In this document: piece after piece, positions 54,811 through 64,000 of the stretch
Layout of the letters: the number at the start of each line of letters is the position of its first letter
How positions within the stretch are numbered: the first letter of the stretch is position 1
DNA from: Bacillus bingmayongensis
GTDB taxonomy: Bacteria > Bacillota > Bacilli > Bacillales > Bacillaceae_G
DNA length: 64,000 nt
Reading direction: 5' to 3'
NCBI RefSeq assembly: GCF_000299035.1
Contig: NZ_JH921518.1
Span: forward strand, 284,439-348,438
Made by a program: the position numbers and the translations under genes
The notes under the pieces: generated by a model
Databases searched by the model: none
What the model was told of the DNA's origin: nothing
The model's input: the letters and a program-made list of their open reading frames with translations, nothing else

Positions 54811-56385
54811 TTATTTGAACATTAGCCGTAATCTTCCTATTTGTTGCAGCTGTCCCATCATTGCGATACATAATAATACAATCGACATAGACAAATAAAG
54901 AATGAAATATGATGTTGATACTCCTAAAAAGTCCAAATACGGAAGATTGTTCACTGGCCCTAAATACCACCACAGCATATACAACACTTCAAATAATTTT
55001 CGAGTCCGACTCCATACACCAAGTGTCAATGCTAGTGTTGAAATGAATACTATGCCACTAAACCAAGAGAGCAGAAATGAAATATCTTCAATTAATATAA
55101 CTTGAATAATAATACCACTGGAGATGATCAGGCCTACTATAATACCTGAAATCCACGTTGTAAAAAACTTATAAAAAGGGGAACAACTTGAATAAATGAT
55201 TTGATCTGTCTTATAAAACTGTTCTCTCGTCATCATCTGCGACCAAATAGCAATTGGCCAAATCATAATAATAGGTAGCCATCCTTTTGATATATCTACT
55301 GGACATATCAATCCAAATGCAATAAGCCCAATCGCAATTACGTACCACCAAATCGTAAAACCTTTTAACATAATCGATAGCTCAGCTTCAATTAAACGAA
55401 ACATATTAATACTTTTTGTTCTCATTATAGAAGTGAATATAAAAGAGTTTTGATTTTGTTGGTTCACAGCGGTTGCTTTCATACTCCCCTCAAACTGCCT
55501 TACCTTTCCCTTTTCCTTAGGAAACGTACAAAACCTATTAAATACAAGGGAAGTTATCCAAATGAATGACAGCGCTATCCCAAGCCAAGTCAAACTTGTT
55601 ACAAGTATTTCAGCACTCCAAGTTACTCCATCCCAGTGAAATGTTTTTATCTTTCCTTCTACTGGGTTATAACCAAAACCTCCGCCACCTTTTCCTCTTA
55701 AAAATTCATACTCTCGGATTGCATCATGTATCATATCTGAACGAATAACCCCCAAACCAAATATATCCAAATAGCGATTTGGGACTTCAAATGACATAAT
55801 TGCTAATAAAACCCATAAGAAAAAGAATACAATATTGCCTATTACACCTTTCAAACCAGGAAAGACATCAAAAAAAGTTGTCAATGCCGCAAGAAGAACT
55901 AGCGAAGGAAATACAATATAAAAGAGTGGATACAAATAACCACCTAATTGAAATGAAAGGTCTTCCCCACGTATAAATTGCATCGCTATAAAAGCAACGA
56001 TAAATACCGTCTCAATAGCTACTAAAACAATAAAATTAGAAATCGTTTTACTAAAAATATATTGAAATTTACTTATAGGTGACGCTGCAATTAATTGTCC
56101 TACTCCTAACCGTTGATCGTCTGAAATTTGACTTCTTAACATATAAAAACCAAGCAACCAAATAAACAAAGTAGACGTCATTGCTCCCATTCCACCAAGC
56201 CAAGTTGAATTATATACACCTCTAACTCCGCCAAGATAAAATACTTCATACCCTGCTGAAGCTGCTGGTACACAAGCATACCCAAAAAGAGTGGTTAATC
56301 CGATTACAATTAAAAATGGATAACTTCTCATTTGTCTAATTAAATTATTTTTAATAAAATAATTTAGATTATATACATTGTTCAA
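54811..56385 (-). CDS. ABC-2 type transporter permease
   Basis: The 524-residue membrane protein has about twelve hydrophobic segments. SYPFLIVIGLTTLFGYACVP begins the first helix, and a second half restarts near MFRLIEAELSIMLKGFTIWWYV, so two permease units are fused. The frame extends to 56445, but GGGAGGACATAAAA sits before a TTG at 56385, overlapping the ATPase end by 17 bases, and is preferred. It works with the preceding ATPase and following lipoprotein; substrate unknown. Confidence 0.82.
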   Translation of the reverse strand: MNNVYNLNYFIKNNLIRQMRSYPFLIVIGLTTLFGYACVPAASAGYEVFYLGGVRGVYNSTWLGGMGAMTSTLFIWLLGFYMLRSQISDDQRLGVGQLIAASPISKFQYIFSKTISNFIVLVAIETVFIVAFIAMQFIRGEDLSFQLGGYLYPLFYIVFPSLVLLAALTTFFDVFPGLKGVIGNIVFFFLWVLLAIMSFEVPNRYLDIFGLGVIRSDMIHDAIREYEFLRGKGGGGFGYNPVEGKIKTFHWDGVTWSAEILVTSLTWLGIALSFIWITSLVFNRFCTFPKEKGKVRQFEGSMKATAVNQQNQNSFIFTSIMRTKSINMFRLIEAELSIMLKGFTIWWYVIAIGLIAFGLICPVDISKGWLPIIMIWPIAIWSQMMTREQFYKTDQIIYSSCSPFYKFFTTWISGIIVGLIISSGIIIQVILIEDISFLLSWFSGIVFISTLALTLGVWSRTRKLFEVLYMLWWYLGPVNNLPYLDFLGVSTSYFILYLSMSIVLLCIAMMGQLQQIGRLRLMFK

Positions 56386-57259
56386 TTTTATGTCCTCCCT
56401 TCGAAGAAACATAATAAAGATAAGCATCTTCAAGAGAGGCTTCAATCATAAATGCTTTTTTACTAGGCGCATTATTTGAAACAATACGTGCATGAATTCC
56501 ATCACTCCGGTGAACTGCACTGCTTACTATATATTTCTTTTGAGCATGATTTAACTCAGAAGCTGGTATAACCCATTCCCATACTTTTCCCTCTACATGC
56601 TTTAATAGTTTTTCAGGACGCATATGAGCTAGTACATTCCCTTTTGATAGTATAGCGATACCTGTCGCAATCGATTCAATATCCGTTACAATATGTGTCG
56701 ATAAAATAACAATTCTATCCGTAGAAAGACTAGATAATAAGTTTCTAAATCTAATCCTTTCTTCAGGATCTAACCCTACAGTTGGCTCATCTACAATCAA
56801 TAATTTCGGGTCATTTAATAAAGCCTGTGCAATTCCAATTCTTTGCTTCATTCCACCAGAGTATCCACCTAATAGTCTTTTCCTATCATTTGTTAAATTT
56901 AGCGCTTCAAGTAGTTCGTTGATCCGCTTTTTTGAAGAGCTCATTGATAATCCTTTCATCGCTGCGATATATTCTAAAAATTCTACTGCATTCATATTTG
57001 GATAGACGCCAAAGTCTTGCGGTAAATATCCGAGCTCTGAACGTAACAACTTCGGTTTCTTTTGAATATTTTCTCCATCCCATATTACGCTACCAGTCGT
57101 CGGTTGTTCAATTGTGGCTAGTATACGCATAAGTGTAGACTTCCCCGCACCGTTCGGGCCTAAAAGCCCTAACACTCCTGGTTTCAAATGCAAACTACAA
57201 TCATTCAATGCTATTTTCCCGCCGTATTTTTTTGTTACATGGTCAATTATTAATTCCAT
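56369..57259 (-). CDS. ABC transporter ATPase
   Basis: The 296-residue protein has Walker A GPNGAGKST, signature YSGGMKQRIGIAQALL, Walker B LLIVDEPTVGLDPEER and switch His in STHIVTD. It powers the adjacent permease. GGAGGAAATGTG precedes the ATG at 57259, while the longer frame has none. First gene of a three-gene operon (ATPase, permease, DUF4097 lipoprotein). Confidence 0.9.
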   Translation of the reverse strand: MELIIDHVTKKYGGKIALNDCSLHLKPGVLGLLGPNGAGKSTLMRILATIEQPTTGSVIWDGENIQKKPKLLRSELGYLPQDFGVYPNMNAVEFLEYIAAMKGLSMSSSKKRINELLEALNLTNDRKRLLGGYSGGMKQRIGIAQALLNDPKLLIVDEPTVGLDPEERIRFRNLLSSLSTDRIVILSTHIVTDIESIATGIAILSKGNVLAHMRPEKLLKHVEGKVWEWVIPASELNHAQKKYIVSSAVHRSDGIHARIVSNNAPSKKAFMIEASLEDAYLYYVSSKGGHKIEQCI

Positions 57260-57378
57260 CACATTTCCTCCTAACCTTATGAAACAAGCATAAATTTTTA
57301 TCATTTACGTTTTCTTGTTTTCATTGTAGGCGGTGAAAGTAAAATCTAAGTAAAATCTAGAGAAAATTAGCTTAAAAT

Positions 57379-57432
57379 ATACAGTGAAACTTTAATCAGC
57401 AGGGAGCTTACCGCCCATTAATGTGCAATAAA
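57379..57432 (-). repeat. Internally deleted bcr1-like repeat remnant (54 bp)
   Basis: On the minus strand it starts TTTAT, reads ATTAATGGGCGGTAAG (left end of the repeat), then jumps to CTGATTAAAGTTTCAC and TGTAT (right end). About 100 internal bases are missing compared with the copy at 27970. Confidence 0.6.
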
Positions 57433-57451
57433 ATGCAAACATCAAACAAAT

Positions 57452-59467
57452 TTATATTTTCTCAAATACAAGCAAACATGTACTATTTGGTAATGCCATT
57501 TGTTCGCCTTGCTCATCATACAATGTAACTTTTGATGATAAATGTTCTATGTAACCTTCTAAAAGATACTGCTTCGCTTCGATTACTTTTACATTCTCTG
57601 AACCGATAACACTCTCTACAAAACCAATATATTCTTGAAGTGTGAATACACCAAATTGTTCCTGCACTTCGTGTGGGTACGCTTCCTCCCCCCACGTGTA
57701 TGTATATAAAAATTCCATTGCATCATTAATCGGCATCCTTACCCGATCTACGTCTAATATATTTAACCTAATTTGTCGTCCTTTGAAATCACGTTGATAG
57801 TTTTTTAAGAAAGGTATTGCGGTTTCATCATGAAAATACAATTCACACCATTCTTCACTTTCTGTTTTTACTCCATCACGAATAATCCAACGTCCACCAG
57901 GGATCAATACTTGAAATACACTCTTCACCAAACGTTCCATTGTTGCAATATTAAACTTCTTACCTTCTGTTTCTCCATAAGAAAAGATCTCATGATTCAC
58001 TGAACCACAATGAACTGTAGAAATACTTTCTGGATGAAACGTTTCTGCAAGATGCAAAGCATCTCCTAATGTAACTTCCCAGGCGTAGCCTTTTTCGTAT
58101 TTATCATTTGTTAATTTCTCAATTACATTTCGCGATAAATCTACCCCAATAACCGATTTATTCGGATAAGTCTCTTTGAATTTATTCATCATCGCACCCC
58201 CACCAGGGCCAATTTCTATTATTGTATCTCCCACCACATATGGAAGAACTACAACCTTATCATCGACGCTACCATTCATATGTGAAAGATATTCTTCTTC
58301 ATTTTCCAAGCGATCAAATGCATCCCGGCGCAATCCAAATATTTCACATAACATCATGACAGCTTGTTCATAATGAGCATTATTTTCTTTTTTACAAGCT
58401 AAACAAAATTCGATGAGCGTTTTTCCAACTTCACTTGTTCCAAAACCAATTGTTAATACATTTTCAGTTTCCTTTAATTCAGGATACATTTCTGATTTAG
58501 GAATTTGACTCATATTTAGTAATTCTACTACGGACACACTTCGCAATACTTTTTCAATTGCTCGTTTCGTATAAATATTTAAGTATTTTTCTCCATCTCT
58601 CTCATAATACAATGCGTCCATAAGAGGCTGGAAACTGATTTGATCTATATTCTTCTGAGTAATATGTTGATAGGCTAATGCAAATACTTTCACGAATTCT
58701 TCGAAACTAAAATGAGTTAATGCTGCTTCTACATACCAAAGATCATAATTAAATAGAACTGTAAACATTTCTTCTAACCTATCGTTCATAATTGAATCAT
58801 ACTCTTGAATAAAATATGTATCGTTAGGTGAGGCATTTGTGCGTAACCGCCGAATTCTTTCCTTAACACTATATTCAATCAGGTCTCCGCAAAGTATTTG
58901 TTCAATACGTTCATATACCTCTTCTTGTACTCTTTTCCATAACTTATCAGACACCCCAGTAATAATACATTCATTTAAAACACGCAACACTTCACGCAGT
59001 TCATCTTTTGGAATTACACCTTGTTTCCATAATCTTACCAATTCGTTATGAGAAGTCATGGATACTTCTCCTCGTAAAACTTGTCCTATTAATCCATGTG
59101 TACGAATAAGCGTAAACGTTACATCATCATATGGAAAATAGCGTCTATAAATATAAGCTGAATCTTCGTTATGTGCTAAAAACGATACTCCTAAATCCTT
59201 CCACTTCTTGCGCTGCGTTACAGAACCACACTTCGATACTTCACTCCAACACAATACAGTTTCTACACGAGCACGAATACCATATGAAACATTCATCTTT
59301 TCTAAATGCCTTAGCGTCCGTTCCACATACTCTAATACACTTCGGTAATTCCTTTCTATACTTACTGTCCCATATTCCTCCAATAAAAACCCCAACCATA
59401 TATTTGCTTCTTTCGTATACACGTTTCCATTTCGTGCTTCTTCTATTGCATGTAAACTATGTAACAT
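57452..59467 (-). CDS. Large protein with C-terminal SAM-dependent methyltransferase domain
   Basis: The 671-residue protein is mainly helical in its first ~400 residues, with no recognised domain. A class I methyltransferase fold follows: motif I TIIEIGPGGGAMM (~424-436), an acidic strand-2 end VIGVDLS, and GDALHLAETF. The tail (~590-671) includes YTYTWGEEAYPHEVQEQFG. It should bind S-adenosylmethionine and methylate an unknown small molecule or peptide, with the N-terminal half perhaps selecting the substrate. Monocistronic. The family is not recognised beyond the fold. Confidence 0.75.
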   Translation of the reverse strand: MLHSLHAIEEARNGNVYTKEANIWLGFLLEEYGTVSIERNYRSVLEYVERTLRHLEKMNVSYGIRARVETVLCWSEVSKCGSVTQRKKWKDLGVSFLAHNEDSAYIYRRYFPYDDVTFTLIRTHGLIGQVLRGEVSMTSHNELVRLWKQGVIPKDELREVLRVLNECIITGVSDKLWKRVQEEVYERIEQILCGDLIEYSVKERIRRLRTNASPNDTYFIQEYDSIMNDRLEEMFTVLFNYDLWYVEAALTHFSFEEFVKVFALAYQHITQKNIDQISFQPLMDALYYERDGEKYLNIYTKRAIEKVLRSVSVVELLNMSQIPKSEMYPELKETENVLTIGFGTSEVGKTLIEFCLACKKENNAHYEQAVMMLCEIFGLRRDAFDRLENEEEYLSHMNGSVDDKVVVLPYVVGDTIIEIGPGGGAMMNKFKETYPNKSVIGVDLSRNVIEKLTNDKYEKGYAWEVTLGDALHLAETFHPESISTVHCGSVNHEIFSYGETEGKKFNIATMERLVKSVFQVLIPGGRWIIRDGVKTESEEWCELYFHDETAIPFLKNYQRDFKGRQIRLNILDVDRVRMPINDAMEFLYTYTWGEEAYPHEVQEQFGVFTLQEYIGFVESVIGSENVKVIEAKQYLLEGYIEHLSSKVTLYDEQGEQMALPNSTCLLVFEKI

Positions 59468-59636
59468 ACTTTTCTCCCCTTTTGGTTATCTAAAAAACGT
59501 TCTGTCACAGACATCTATAAATGAAATGCGTAACCTGTATCTTAATAGGCTAATTACTACATACATGTTATTTAAAATTCCAGTCTACCATACAATTAGC
59601 TGTTATTTTTTGATAATGTACGTATTTACGAAACGT

Positions 59637-59713
59637 AAAAAACATCCAAAAATATCATGTGCCTCTTTTCCTCTGCTCTACCTTCAGAAAAAGATATCCT
59701 TTGATATTTCGGA
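59637..59713. repeat. Long imperfect inverted repeat
   Basis: AAAAAACATCC plus AAATATCA at 59637-59657 pair with TGATATTT plus GGATGTTTTTT at 59692-59713, leaving a ~35-base loop. It lies in a 365-base gene-free gap and may be an old terminator or a small-RNA hairpin. The rest of the gap (59468-59832) shows nothing supportable. Confidence 0.5.
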
Positions 59714-59832
59714 TGTTTTTTAAATCTTTACACTTCAAAACTAATGAATAGGTAAAGCTAGTTTAAATCATTCTTTTTGTAGACTTATAAATCGTCAATC
59801 CTCGTTCAAAAAGTAGTTCCATTCATTCTTCA

Positions 59833-60816
59833 TTAAAACAAGTGAATATTTTCCTTCTTACACGCTTCACGCATATCATCAGGCCACACAGAAGATTGAA
59901 CTTCACCGATGTGCGCCTTACGTAAGAAATACATGCACATTCTGGATTGTCCAATACCGCCACCAATTGTAAGCGGAAGCACGTCTTCTAAAATTCCTTT
60001 ATGGAAATCGTACTCACGTTTGAAATCTTCACCTGTCTTTGTTAACTGTTCATCAAGTGATTTACTATCAACACGAATCCCCATTGATGATAATTCAAAT
60101 GAAGATTGTAGTACTGGATGCCAGAATAAGATGTCCCCGTTTAATTTCCAATCATCGTAATCAGATGCGCGTCCATCATGTTTTTCACCAGAGCGAAGTG
60201 CATCCCCAATTCCAATAATAAAGACTGCACCATGTTCTTTCGCAATCGCATGCTCACGATCTTTCGGTGTTAACTCTGGATATTTATCTTCTAATTCTTG
60301 AGATGTAATAAATACGATTTCTTCTGGTAAGAATTTCCCAAGGAACGGATATTTTTCAAACAAATGATCTTCTAAATCTTTGAATATTCCATAAATTGTT
60401 CGTACAGTTTCTTGTAAGTAATCTACTGTACGCCATTCTTTTTGAAGGATTTTTTCCCAATCCCATTGGTCAACATAAATGGAATGTGTTGCATCAAGTT
60501 CCTCATCACGGCGAATTGCGTTCATGTTTGTATATAAACCTTCACCAACTTCATAACCATATTCATGTAATGCAAGTCGTTTCCATTTCGATAGTGAGTG
60601 AACAATTTCTAGTTCTTCTCCTGAATGAAGCATATCAAATTCAATTGGGCGTTCTACACCGTTTAAGTGATCGTTTAAACCTGATTTTTTCGTTACGAAT
60701 AGTGGTGCAGATACGCGGAATAGTCCAAGTCGTTTTGCTAATTGATCCTCAAAAAATGTTTTAACTTCCTTAATTGCGATTTGTGTCTCTCTTATTGTCA
60801 TTAATGATTGATACAT
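59833..60816 (-). CDS. asnA: Aspartate--ammonia ligase (asparagine synthetase A)
   Basis: The 327-residue cytosolic enzyme makes asparagine from aspartate, ammonia and ATP. It is related to class II aminoacyl-tRNA synthetases. Seen are the N-terminal helix, [13 protein letters not shown], the ammonia/ATP-site segment [12 protein letters not shown] and the [14 protein letters not shown] motif 3-like end. The leader is a T-box with an asparagine specifier. Length matches E. coli AsnA (330). Confidence 0.95.
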   Translation of the reverse strand: MYQSLMTIRETQIAIKEVKTFFEDQLAKRLGLFRVSAPLFVTKKSGLNDHLNGVERPIEFDMLHSGEELEIVHSLSKWKRLALHEYGYEVGEGLYTNMNAIRRDEELDATHSIYVDQWDWEKILQKEWRTVDYLQETVRTIYGIFKDLEDHLFEKYPFLGKFLPEEIVFITSQELEDKYPELTPKDREHAIAKEHGAVFIIGIGDALRSGEKHDGRASDYDDWKLNGDILFWHPVLQSSFELSSMGIRVDSKSLDEQLTKTGEDFKREYDFHKGILEDVLPLTIGGGIGQSRMCMYFLRKAHIGEVQSSVWPDDMREACKKENIHLF

Positions 60817-60861
60817 GTTGGTTTCCTCCTAAAATGTTTGGATGTAGTGGAAAGAAGCCAA

Positions 60862-61165
60862 CAAAAAAAGCCCTTCTTTCCCAAAAAACTGGGACGAAAG
60901 GCTTTGGTTCCGCGGTACCACCCAAATTAGCAACAGAGGTTGCTCACTTATTCAGTACGGAGATTAAAGAAATCTCGATACTGTTCTTCTTGTAACGGCG
61001 AAGTTCCCGGCTAAGTCTACTTTCCTCTAAAGGATTTCGGTTAGCGACTCCAGGAGGTTCTTCATAACAGGCTTCGTATCAGGCTCACACCACCCCTGAC
61101 TCGCTTCGACTACATCCTACTACTACTCGTCCTTTCACAGTCGTTTTGTTGTCACATCTCTGAAA
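60862..61165 (-). promoter_or_regulatory. T-box riboswitch of asnA, Asn (AAC) specifier
   Basis: The specifier context is TATGAAG-AAC-CTCCTGGAGTC. The T-box AATTTGGGTGGTACCGCGG lies at about 60910-60928 and the terminator (GCCCTTCTTTCCC arm with GGG-ACGAAAGGC) at about 60862-60907. AAC fits an asparagine synthetase and validates the alignment used for the other T-boxes here. Confidence 0.92.
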
Positions 61166-61181
61166 CATTTTATTAATGATT

Positions 61182-61209
61182 ATTCTATACAAAAAAATAA
61201 GAAAGTCAA
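61182..61209 (-). promoter_or_regulatory. Candidate sigma-A promoter of asnA
   Basis: On the minus strand TTGACT (61204-61209) and TAGAAT (61182-61187) are 16 bases apart, just before the T-box. Confidence 0.6.
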
Positions 61210-61279
61210 CAAAAAGTTTAAAAATATTTTTCAATTCTTTATTTTATGGCTTTATCGATTCTTTAAAACCTTATGAGAG

Positions 61280-61390
61280 TTAGCGATTCTTTTGTGGTTT
61301 CAATCCCAAAAATGCTTTACTCAAAGTAACCATCATGTATATCACAAGAAGGATGATTGTCCGAAAAACAGAATCTACTGTATTTCTCAT
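61280..61390 (-). CDS. Small single-span membrane protein, 36 residues
   Basis: The ATG at 61390 follows AAAGGAATTT. The peptide starts MRNTVDSVF, has a hydrophobic core RTIILLVIYMMVTLS (~10-24) and a basic tail KPQKNR, so it should span the membrane once with a positive end. No family is recognised. Small size and lack of a partner make the call moderate. No overlapping gene competes with it. Confidence 0.5.
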   Translation of the reverse strand: MRNTVDSVFRTIILLVIYMMVTLSKAFLGLKPQKNR

Positions 61391-61646
61391 ATTTTAAATT
61401 CCTTTACTACATTTTTTATATTTCGTATGTAGTAATGTTCTACAAATCGAATAGATCTATACAAATTTTAATAATGATTCATAATGCAACAAATTTCTGT
61501 CCATTTTGTGATATACTATAACATTCTGGTTGTTCGTCTTATAGGCAACTGATAAGAAGTAACATAGTCATGGATTAAAATTTTATTTCAAAGACATTGA
61601 CTACTATCGAAATAGATTTTCTATAGAATAGTAACGGAGTGATGAT

Positions 61647-61781
61647 ATGAGTAAAACGAAAGCAAAAGCAAAAAAGGGAACAGGCCAAGGAACAGGTAGC
61701 AAAGGTTGGAACCGTTGGCAGTCTAGCGCTAAGAAAAAAAAGAATGCCAAACCTTATAAAAGTAAAGGTACTAAAAAATAA
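61647..61781 (+). CDS. Small basic protein (DUF3934-like), 44 residues
   Basis: GGAGTGATGAT precedes the ATG. The peptide starts MSKTKAKAKKGTGQGTG, contains GWNRWQSSAKKKK and ends SKGTKK. About 40% of residues are Lys/Arg. This composition and the GWNRWQSS core match the short DUF3934-type proteins of Bacillus as I recall them. It may bind nucleic acid; function unknown. It is divergent from the 36-residue ORF. Confidence 0.65.
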   Translation: MSKTKAKAKKGTGQGTGSKGWNRWQSSAKKKKNAKPYKSKGTKK

Positions 61782-61881
61782 CTAAAAAACCTGGTAGTAG
61801 CAAGTAATCCGAAACATGATAACTAGCGCTAATAGCCACTTACTTTAAACGAAGAAAAATGGGATTATTACGTTCCTAATG

Positions 61882-61924
61882 AAAAAAGCTATTCTTTCGC
61901 ATTTAGGAAAGAATAGCTTTTTAT
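61882..61924. terminator. Bidirectional terminator before the SNF2 gene end
   Basis: AAAAAGCTATTCTTTC pairs with GAAAGAATAGCTTTTT around an 8-base loop. Confidence 0.85.
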
Positions 61925-61953
61925 TTCCTCTAAACCCTCCAACGGTTACCATG

Positions 61954-64000
61954 TTAGATCATAAGAATATCCCGAATTTCTTCCTCCGTAATTGAAGACA
62001 ACTTCTCTTGTCCTGACTCAATGATTTCTGCAATTAAATCCTTCTTTTTTTCCTGAAGCTCATGCATTTTTTCTTCAATTGTGCCATGTGCTACTAATTT
62101 AATGACTTGCACAGTATTTTTTTGTCCCATTCGATATGCACGGTCTGCCGCTTGCTGTTCAACAGCAGGATTCCACCATAAATCGTACAGTATAACCGTA
62201 TCAGCACCCGTTAAATTAAGTCCGGTTCCACCAGCCTTTAAAGAGATAAGGAATAAATCGCCTTCTCCCTTATTAAATCGATTGCATAGTTCTACACGAT
62301 CAGCTGATGGTGTATTCCCATCTAAATAAAAATACGGGACAGCTTGACGATTTAACTCACGTCCAATAATGGAAAGCATCTTCGTAAATTGTGAAAAAAT
62401 AAGAATTCGCTTCCCTGTACTTCTGCACTCCTCAACAATTTCGAGTAGCTGTTCAAATTTGGCTGAGCTCCCCTTATAATCATCAACAAACAACGCCGGG
62501 TGGCAACAAACTTGCCGAAGCCTCGTTAAACCAGCCAAAATTCTAATTTTATTTTTACGCAATGTATCTTTGTCTAAATGTTTTAACGTTTCTTCTCTTA
62601 GCTTTGCTAAATAAGCTGCATAAAGTTTTTTTTGATCTGGTAGTAGTTCAGACGATTGTAAGTGCTCTATTTTCTCCGGTAATTCTTGCAAGACATCTTC
62701 TTTTAAACGACGTAATACAAACGGCTTCACTCGTTTTGCAATGTTTTCACGCCTCAAGTCTCCAAACTCTTTTCTTCCTGGAAGCAATTCCGGGAATACT
62801 ACATGAAAAATGGACCAAAGTTCCTCTAATGAATTCTCTACAGGAGTTCCGGTCAGTGCAAAACGATACTCTGCTTGAATCGTTTTCACTGCCTTTGCAG
62901 TTTGCGTCGTATGATTTTTAAACGCTTGCGCCTCATCCAAAAATAACGTATGAAATGGCTGTGCATATAGCCTTACATCTCTTCGCAATAAAGGATATGA
63001 CGTAATAATAACGTCAAACTTTGTAACATCTTTTAAAATATTTCGGCGCTCTGTTTGATTTCCATCGACGATAACAGCTCGTATATCAGGAGCAAATTTC
63101 TTTAGTTCACTCAGCCAGTTATAAACTAAAGAAGACGGCGATACGACTAAAACAGGTAGTTTCTTCTCTCGAATTTCAGGCAAAATGGAAGCGATAAAAG
63201 TAATGCTTTGCAGCGTTTTACCAAGTCCCATATCATCTGCTAATATGCCACCAAAACGATAATATGCGAGTGTCTTCATCCATTCAAACCCATATTTTTG
63301 ATACTCTCTAAGTACCGTAGTTAAGCTGTCCGGTACAGTAAACTTTAGATTTCTAGGGTTTTGAATGTTTTCCACCAATTTTTGAACAGATTGATCTACA
63401 CTCAAAACATTTCCTTCCTGAAGCGAACTCATCCATTTCACACTGCGAATTAGTGGTACATCCACTTCCTCGCCTTGTAATATGTCTTTTCGAATACCCG
63501 ATTCCTTTATAAACTGATTGATTTCATTAAACTCCTTACTCTCTAATGATAATAATGAACCGTTTGCTAATCGATAATACTTACGTTTCTCTTCAAGTGC
63601 AGCCAATACATTTTTAATATCAGACTCAGGAATCCCCTTTATATCAAAACGGAATGATAACCAATCTATTCGGTCTTTCCGCCTTACCCTTATCATAGGC
63701 CCGCTATTCCCTCGATGAATTCGTAACTTAATAGCAGTTGTCGCATAAATCTCCAGTAAACTCTTTAACTTCGGAACGACGTGATATAAGAAATTATATT
63801 CTGCTTCCTCATTATGCATAAAATAACCACCTTCTGTCTTCGCGAAGGCACTATTATTCATAATTTCTAAAATTTCTTGTTCTTTTTTCTCATCTCGATT
63901 GAAAACTGATGGTTGTCCATCCCCTTCTAACGGATTGATAACAACATTTCCATATTGGAATTCTAGTCCGGCAAGTAATCGATTCTTGACTCGATCTAAA
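61954..64000 (-). CDS. SNF2-family DEAD-like helicase/ATPase, 5' end outside window
   Basis: The reading frame is open to the window edge, so the ATG at 63861 is not the true start. The SNF2 ATPase core is complete: DDMGLGKT (motif I), LFLDEAQAFKN (motif II, DEAQ), ALTGTPVEN (motif III), and in the second lobe LIFSQFTKML, SLKAGGTGLNL and AADRAYRMGQ (motif VI). The part upstream matches SNF2-associated regions (HVVPKLKSLLEIYATTAIKL). These proteins translocate on double-stranded DNA; bacterial members (YwqA/RapA-like) act on transcription or repair. About 682 residues are visible. Confidence 0.9.
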   Translation of the reverse strand, partial: LDRVKNRLLAGLEFQYGNVVINPLEGDGQPSVFNRDEKKEQEILEIMNNSAFAKTEGGYFMHNEEAEYNFLYHVVPKLKSLLEIYATTAIKLRIHRGNSGPMIRVRRKDRIDWLSFRFDIKGIPESDIKNVLAALEEKRKYYRLANGSLLSLESKEFNEINQFIKESGIRKDILQGEEVDVPLIRSVKWMSSLQEGNVLSVDQSVQKLVENIQNPRNLKFTVPDSLTTVLREYQKYGFEWMKTLAYYRFGGILADDMGLGKTLQSITFIASILPEIREKKLPVLVVSPSSLVYNWLSELKKFAPDIRAVIVDGNQTERRNILKDVTKFDVIITSYPLLRRDVRLYAQPFHTLFLDEAQAFKNHTTQTAKAVKTIQAEYRFALTGTPVENSLEELWSIFHVVFPELLPGRKEFGDLRRENIAKRVKPFVLRRLKEDVLQELPEKIEHLQSSELLPDQKKLYAAYLAKLREETLKHLDKDTLRKNKIRILAGLTRLRQVCCHPALFVDDYKGSSAKFEQLLEIVEECRSTGKRILIFSQFTKMLSIIGRELNRQAVPYFYLDGNTPSADRVELCNRFNKGEGDLFLISLKAGGTGLNLTGADTVILYDLWWNPAVEQQAADRAYRMGQKNTVQVIKLVAHGTIEEKMHELQEKKKDLIAEIIESGQEKLSSITEEEIRDILMI

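Noticed and set aside
59526-59723. 65-codon plus-strand frame
   Set aside because: It crosses the arms of an inverted repeat, lacks a ribosome site and has no family resemblance.

Overview
The window is chromosomal DNA of a low-GC Firmicute, almost certainly a member of the Bacillus cereus group. The support is an AT-rich composition, Bacillus-type ribosome binding sites, B. cereus-style gene families (short IlvN, DUF554, CD3324-like, FusB/C-like, YtgP/MurJ, DUF4097 lipoprotein) and dispersed ~155 bp TTTAT-flanked repeats of the bcr1 type. No rRNA, tRNA, CRISPR or prophage was seen. All coordinates and motifs were read by eye; family names come from recognised motifs, not from searches.

Layout. 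1-507: right end of an IS3-family insertion sequence. 542-4001: alpha/beta hydrolase, extradiol dioxygenase, MFS exporter. 4173-6834: a candidate peptide natural-product (RiPP) locus, made of a 23-residue Cys-ending peptide gene and an 843-residue protein joining an E1/ThiF-like adenylation domain to an M3-like metallopeptidase. 7215-13047: a dead DinB gene, a Clp-N/GNAT fusion, and a two-component system divergent from a three-gene BcrA/LanFEG-like ABC transporter. 13107-15274: DUF554 and CapA-like proteins. 15320-23030: the branched-chain amino acid operon ilvE-ilvB-ilvN-ilvC-ilvD-ilvA (minus strand) behind a consensus promoter and two tandem T-boxes, both apparently reading an Ile codon. 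23198-27909: short-chain dehydrogenase, MsrA, an arginase-family enzyme, an EF-G-binding protein, a small HTH protein and a polysaccharide deacetylase. 28122-30042: a sodium-dependent transporter behind a T-box with one stem I but three antiterminator/terminator modules. 30217-36852: MurJ-like flippase, nucleotidyltransferase, cysteine synthase, MFS transporter, OppA-like lipoprotein.

36999-41483 is a translation-stress block: an ABC-F ribosome-protection protein with an attenuator leader and a 3-codon ORF, HflX with a leader ORF running through a terminator, an unassigned structured RNA candidate, and a PPK2 kinase. 42007-47967: transporters, a PAP2/BcrC-like phosphatase and a secreted protein. 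48166-49890: lysine riboswitch and aspartokinase. 50036-57259: a second two-component system, heme O synthase, a TetR regulator, and an ABC transporter/lipoprotein operon. 57452-64000: a large methyltransferase, AsnA with an Asn T-box, two very small proteins and a SNF2 helicase cut by the window edge.

The theme of the window is RNA-level control. Four T-boxes, one lysine riboswitch and at least two antibiotic-type attenuators sit in front of amino-acid and ribosome-rescue genes. The most promising undescribed system is the peptide/E1-peptidase pair at 4173-6834.
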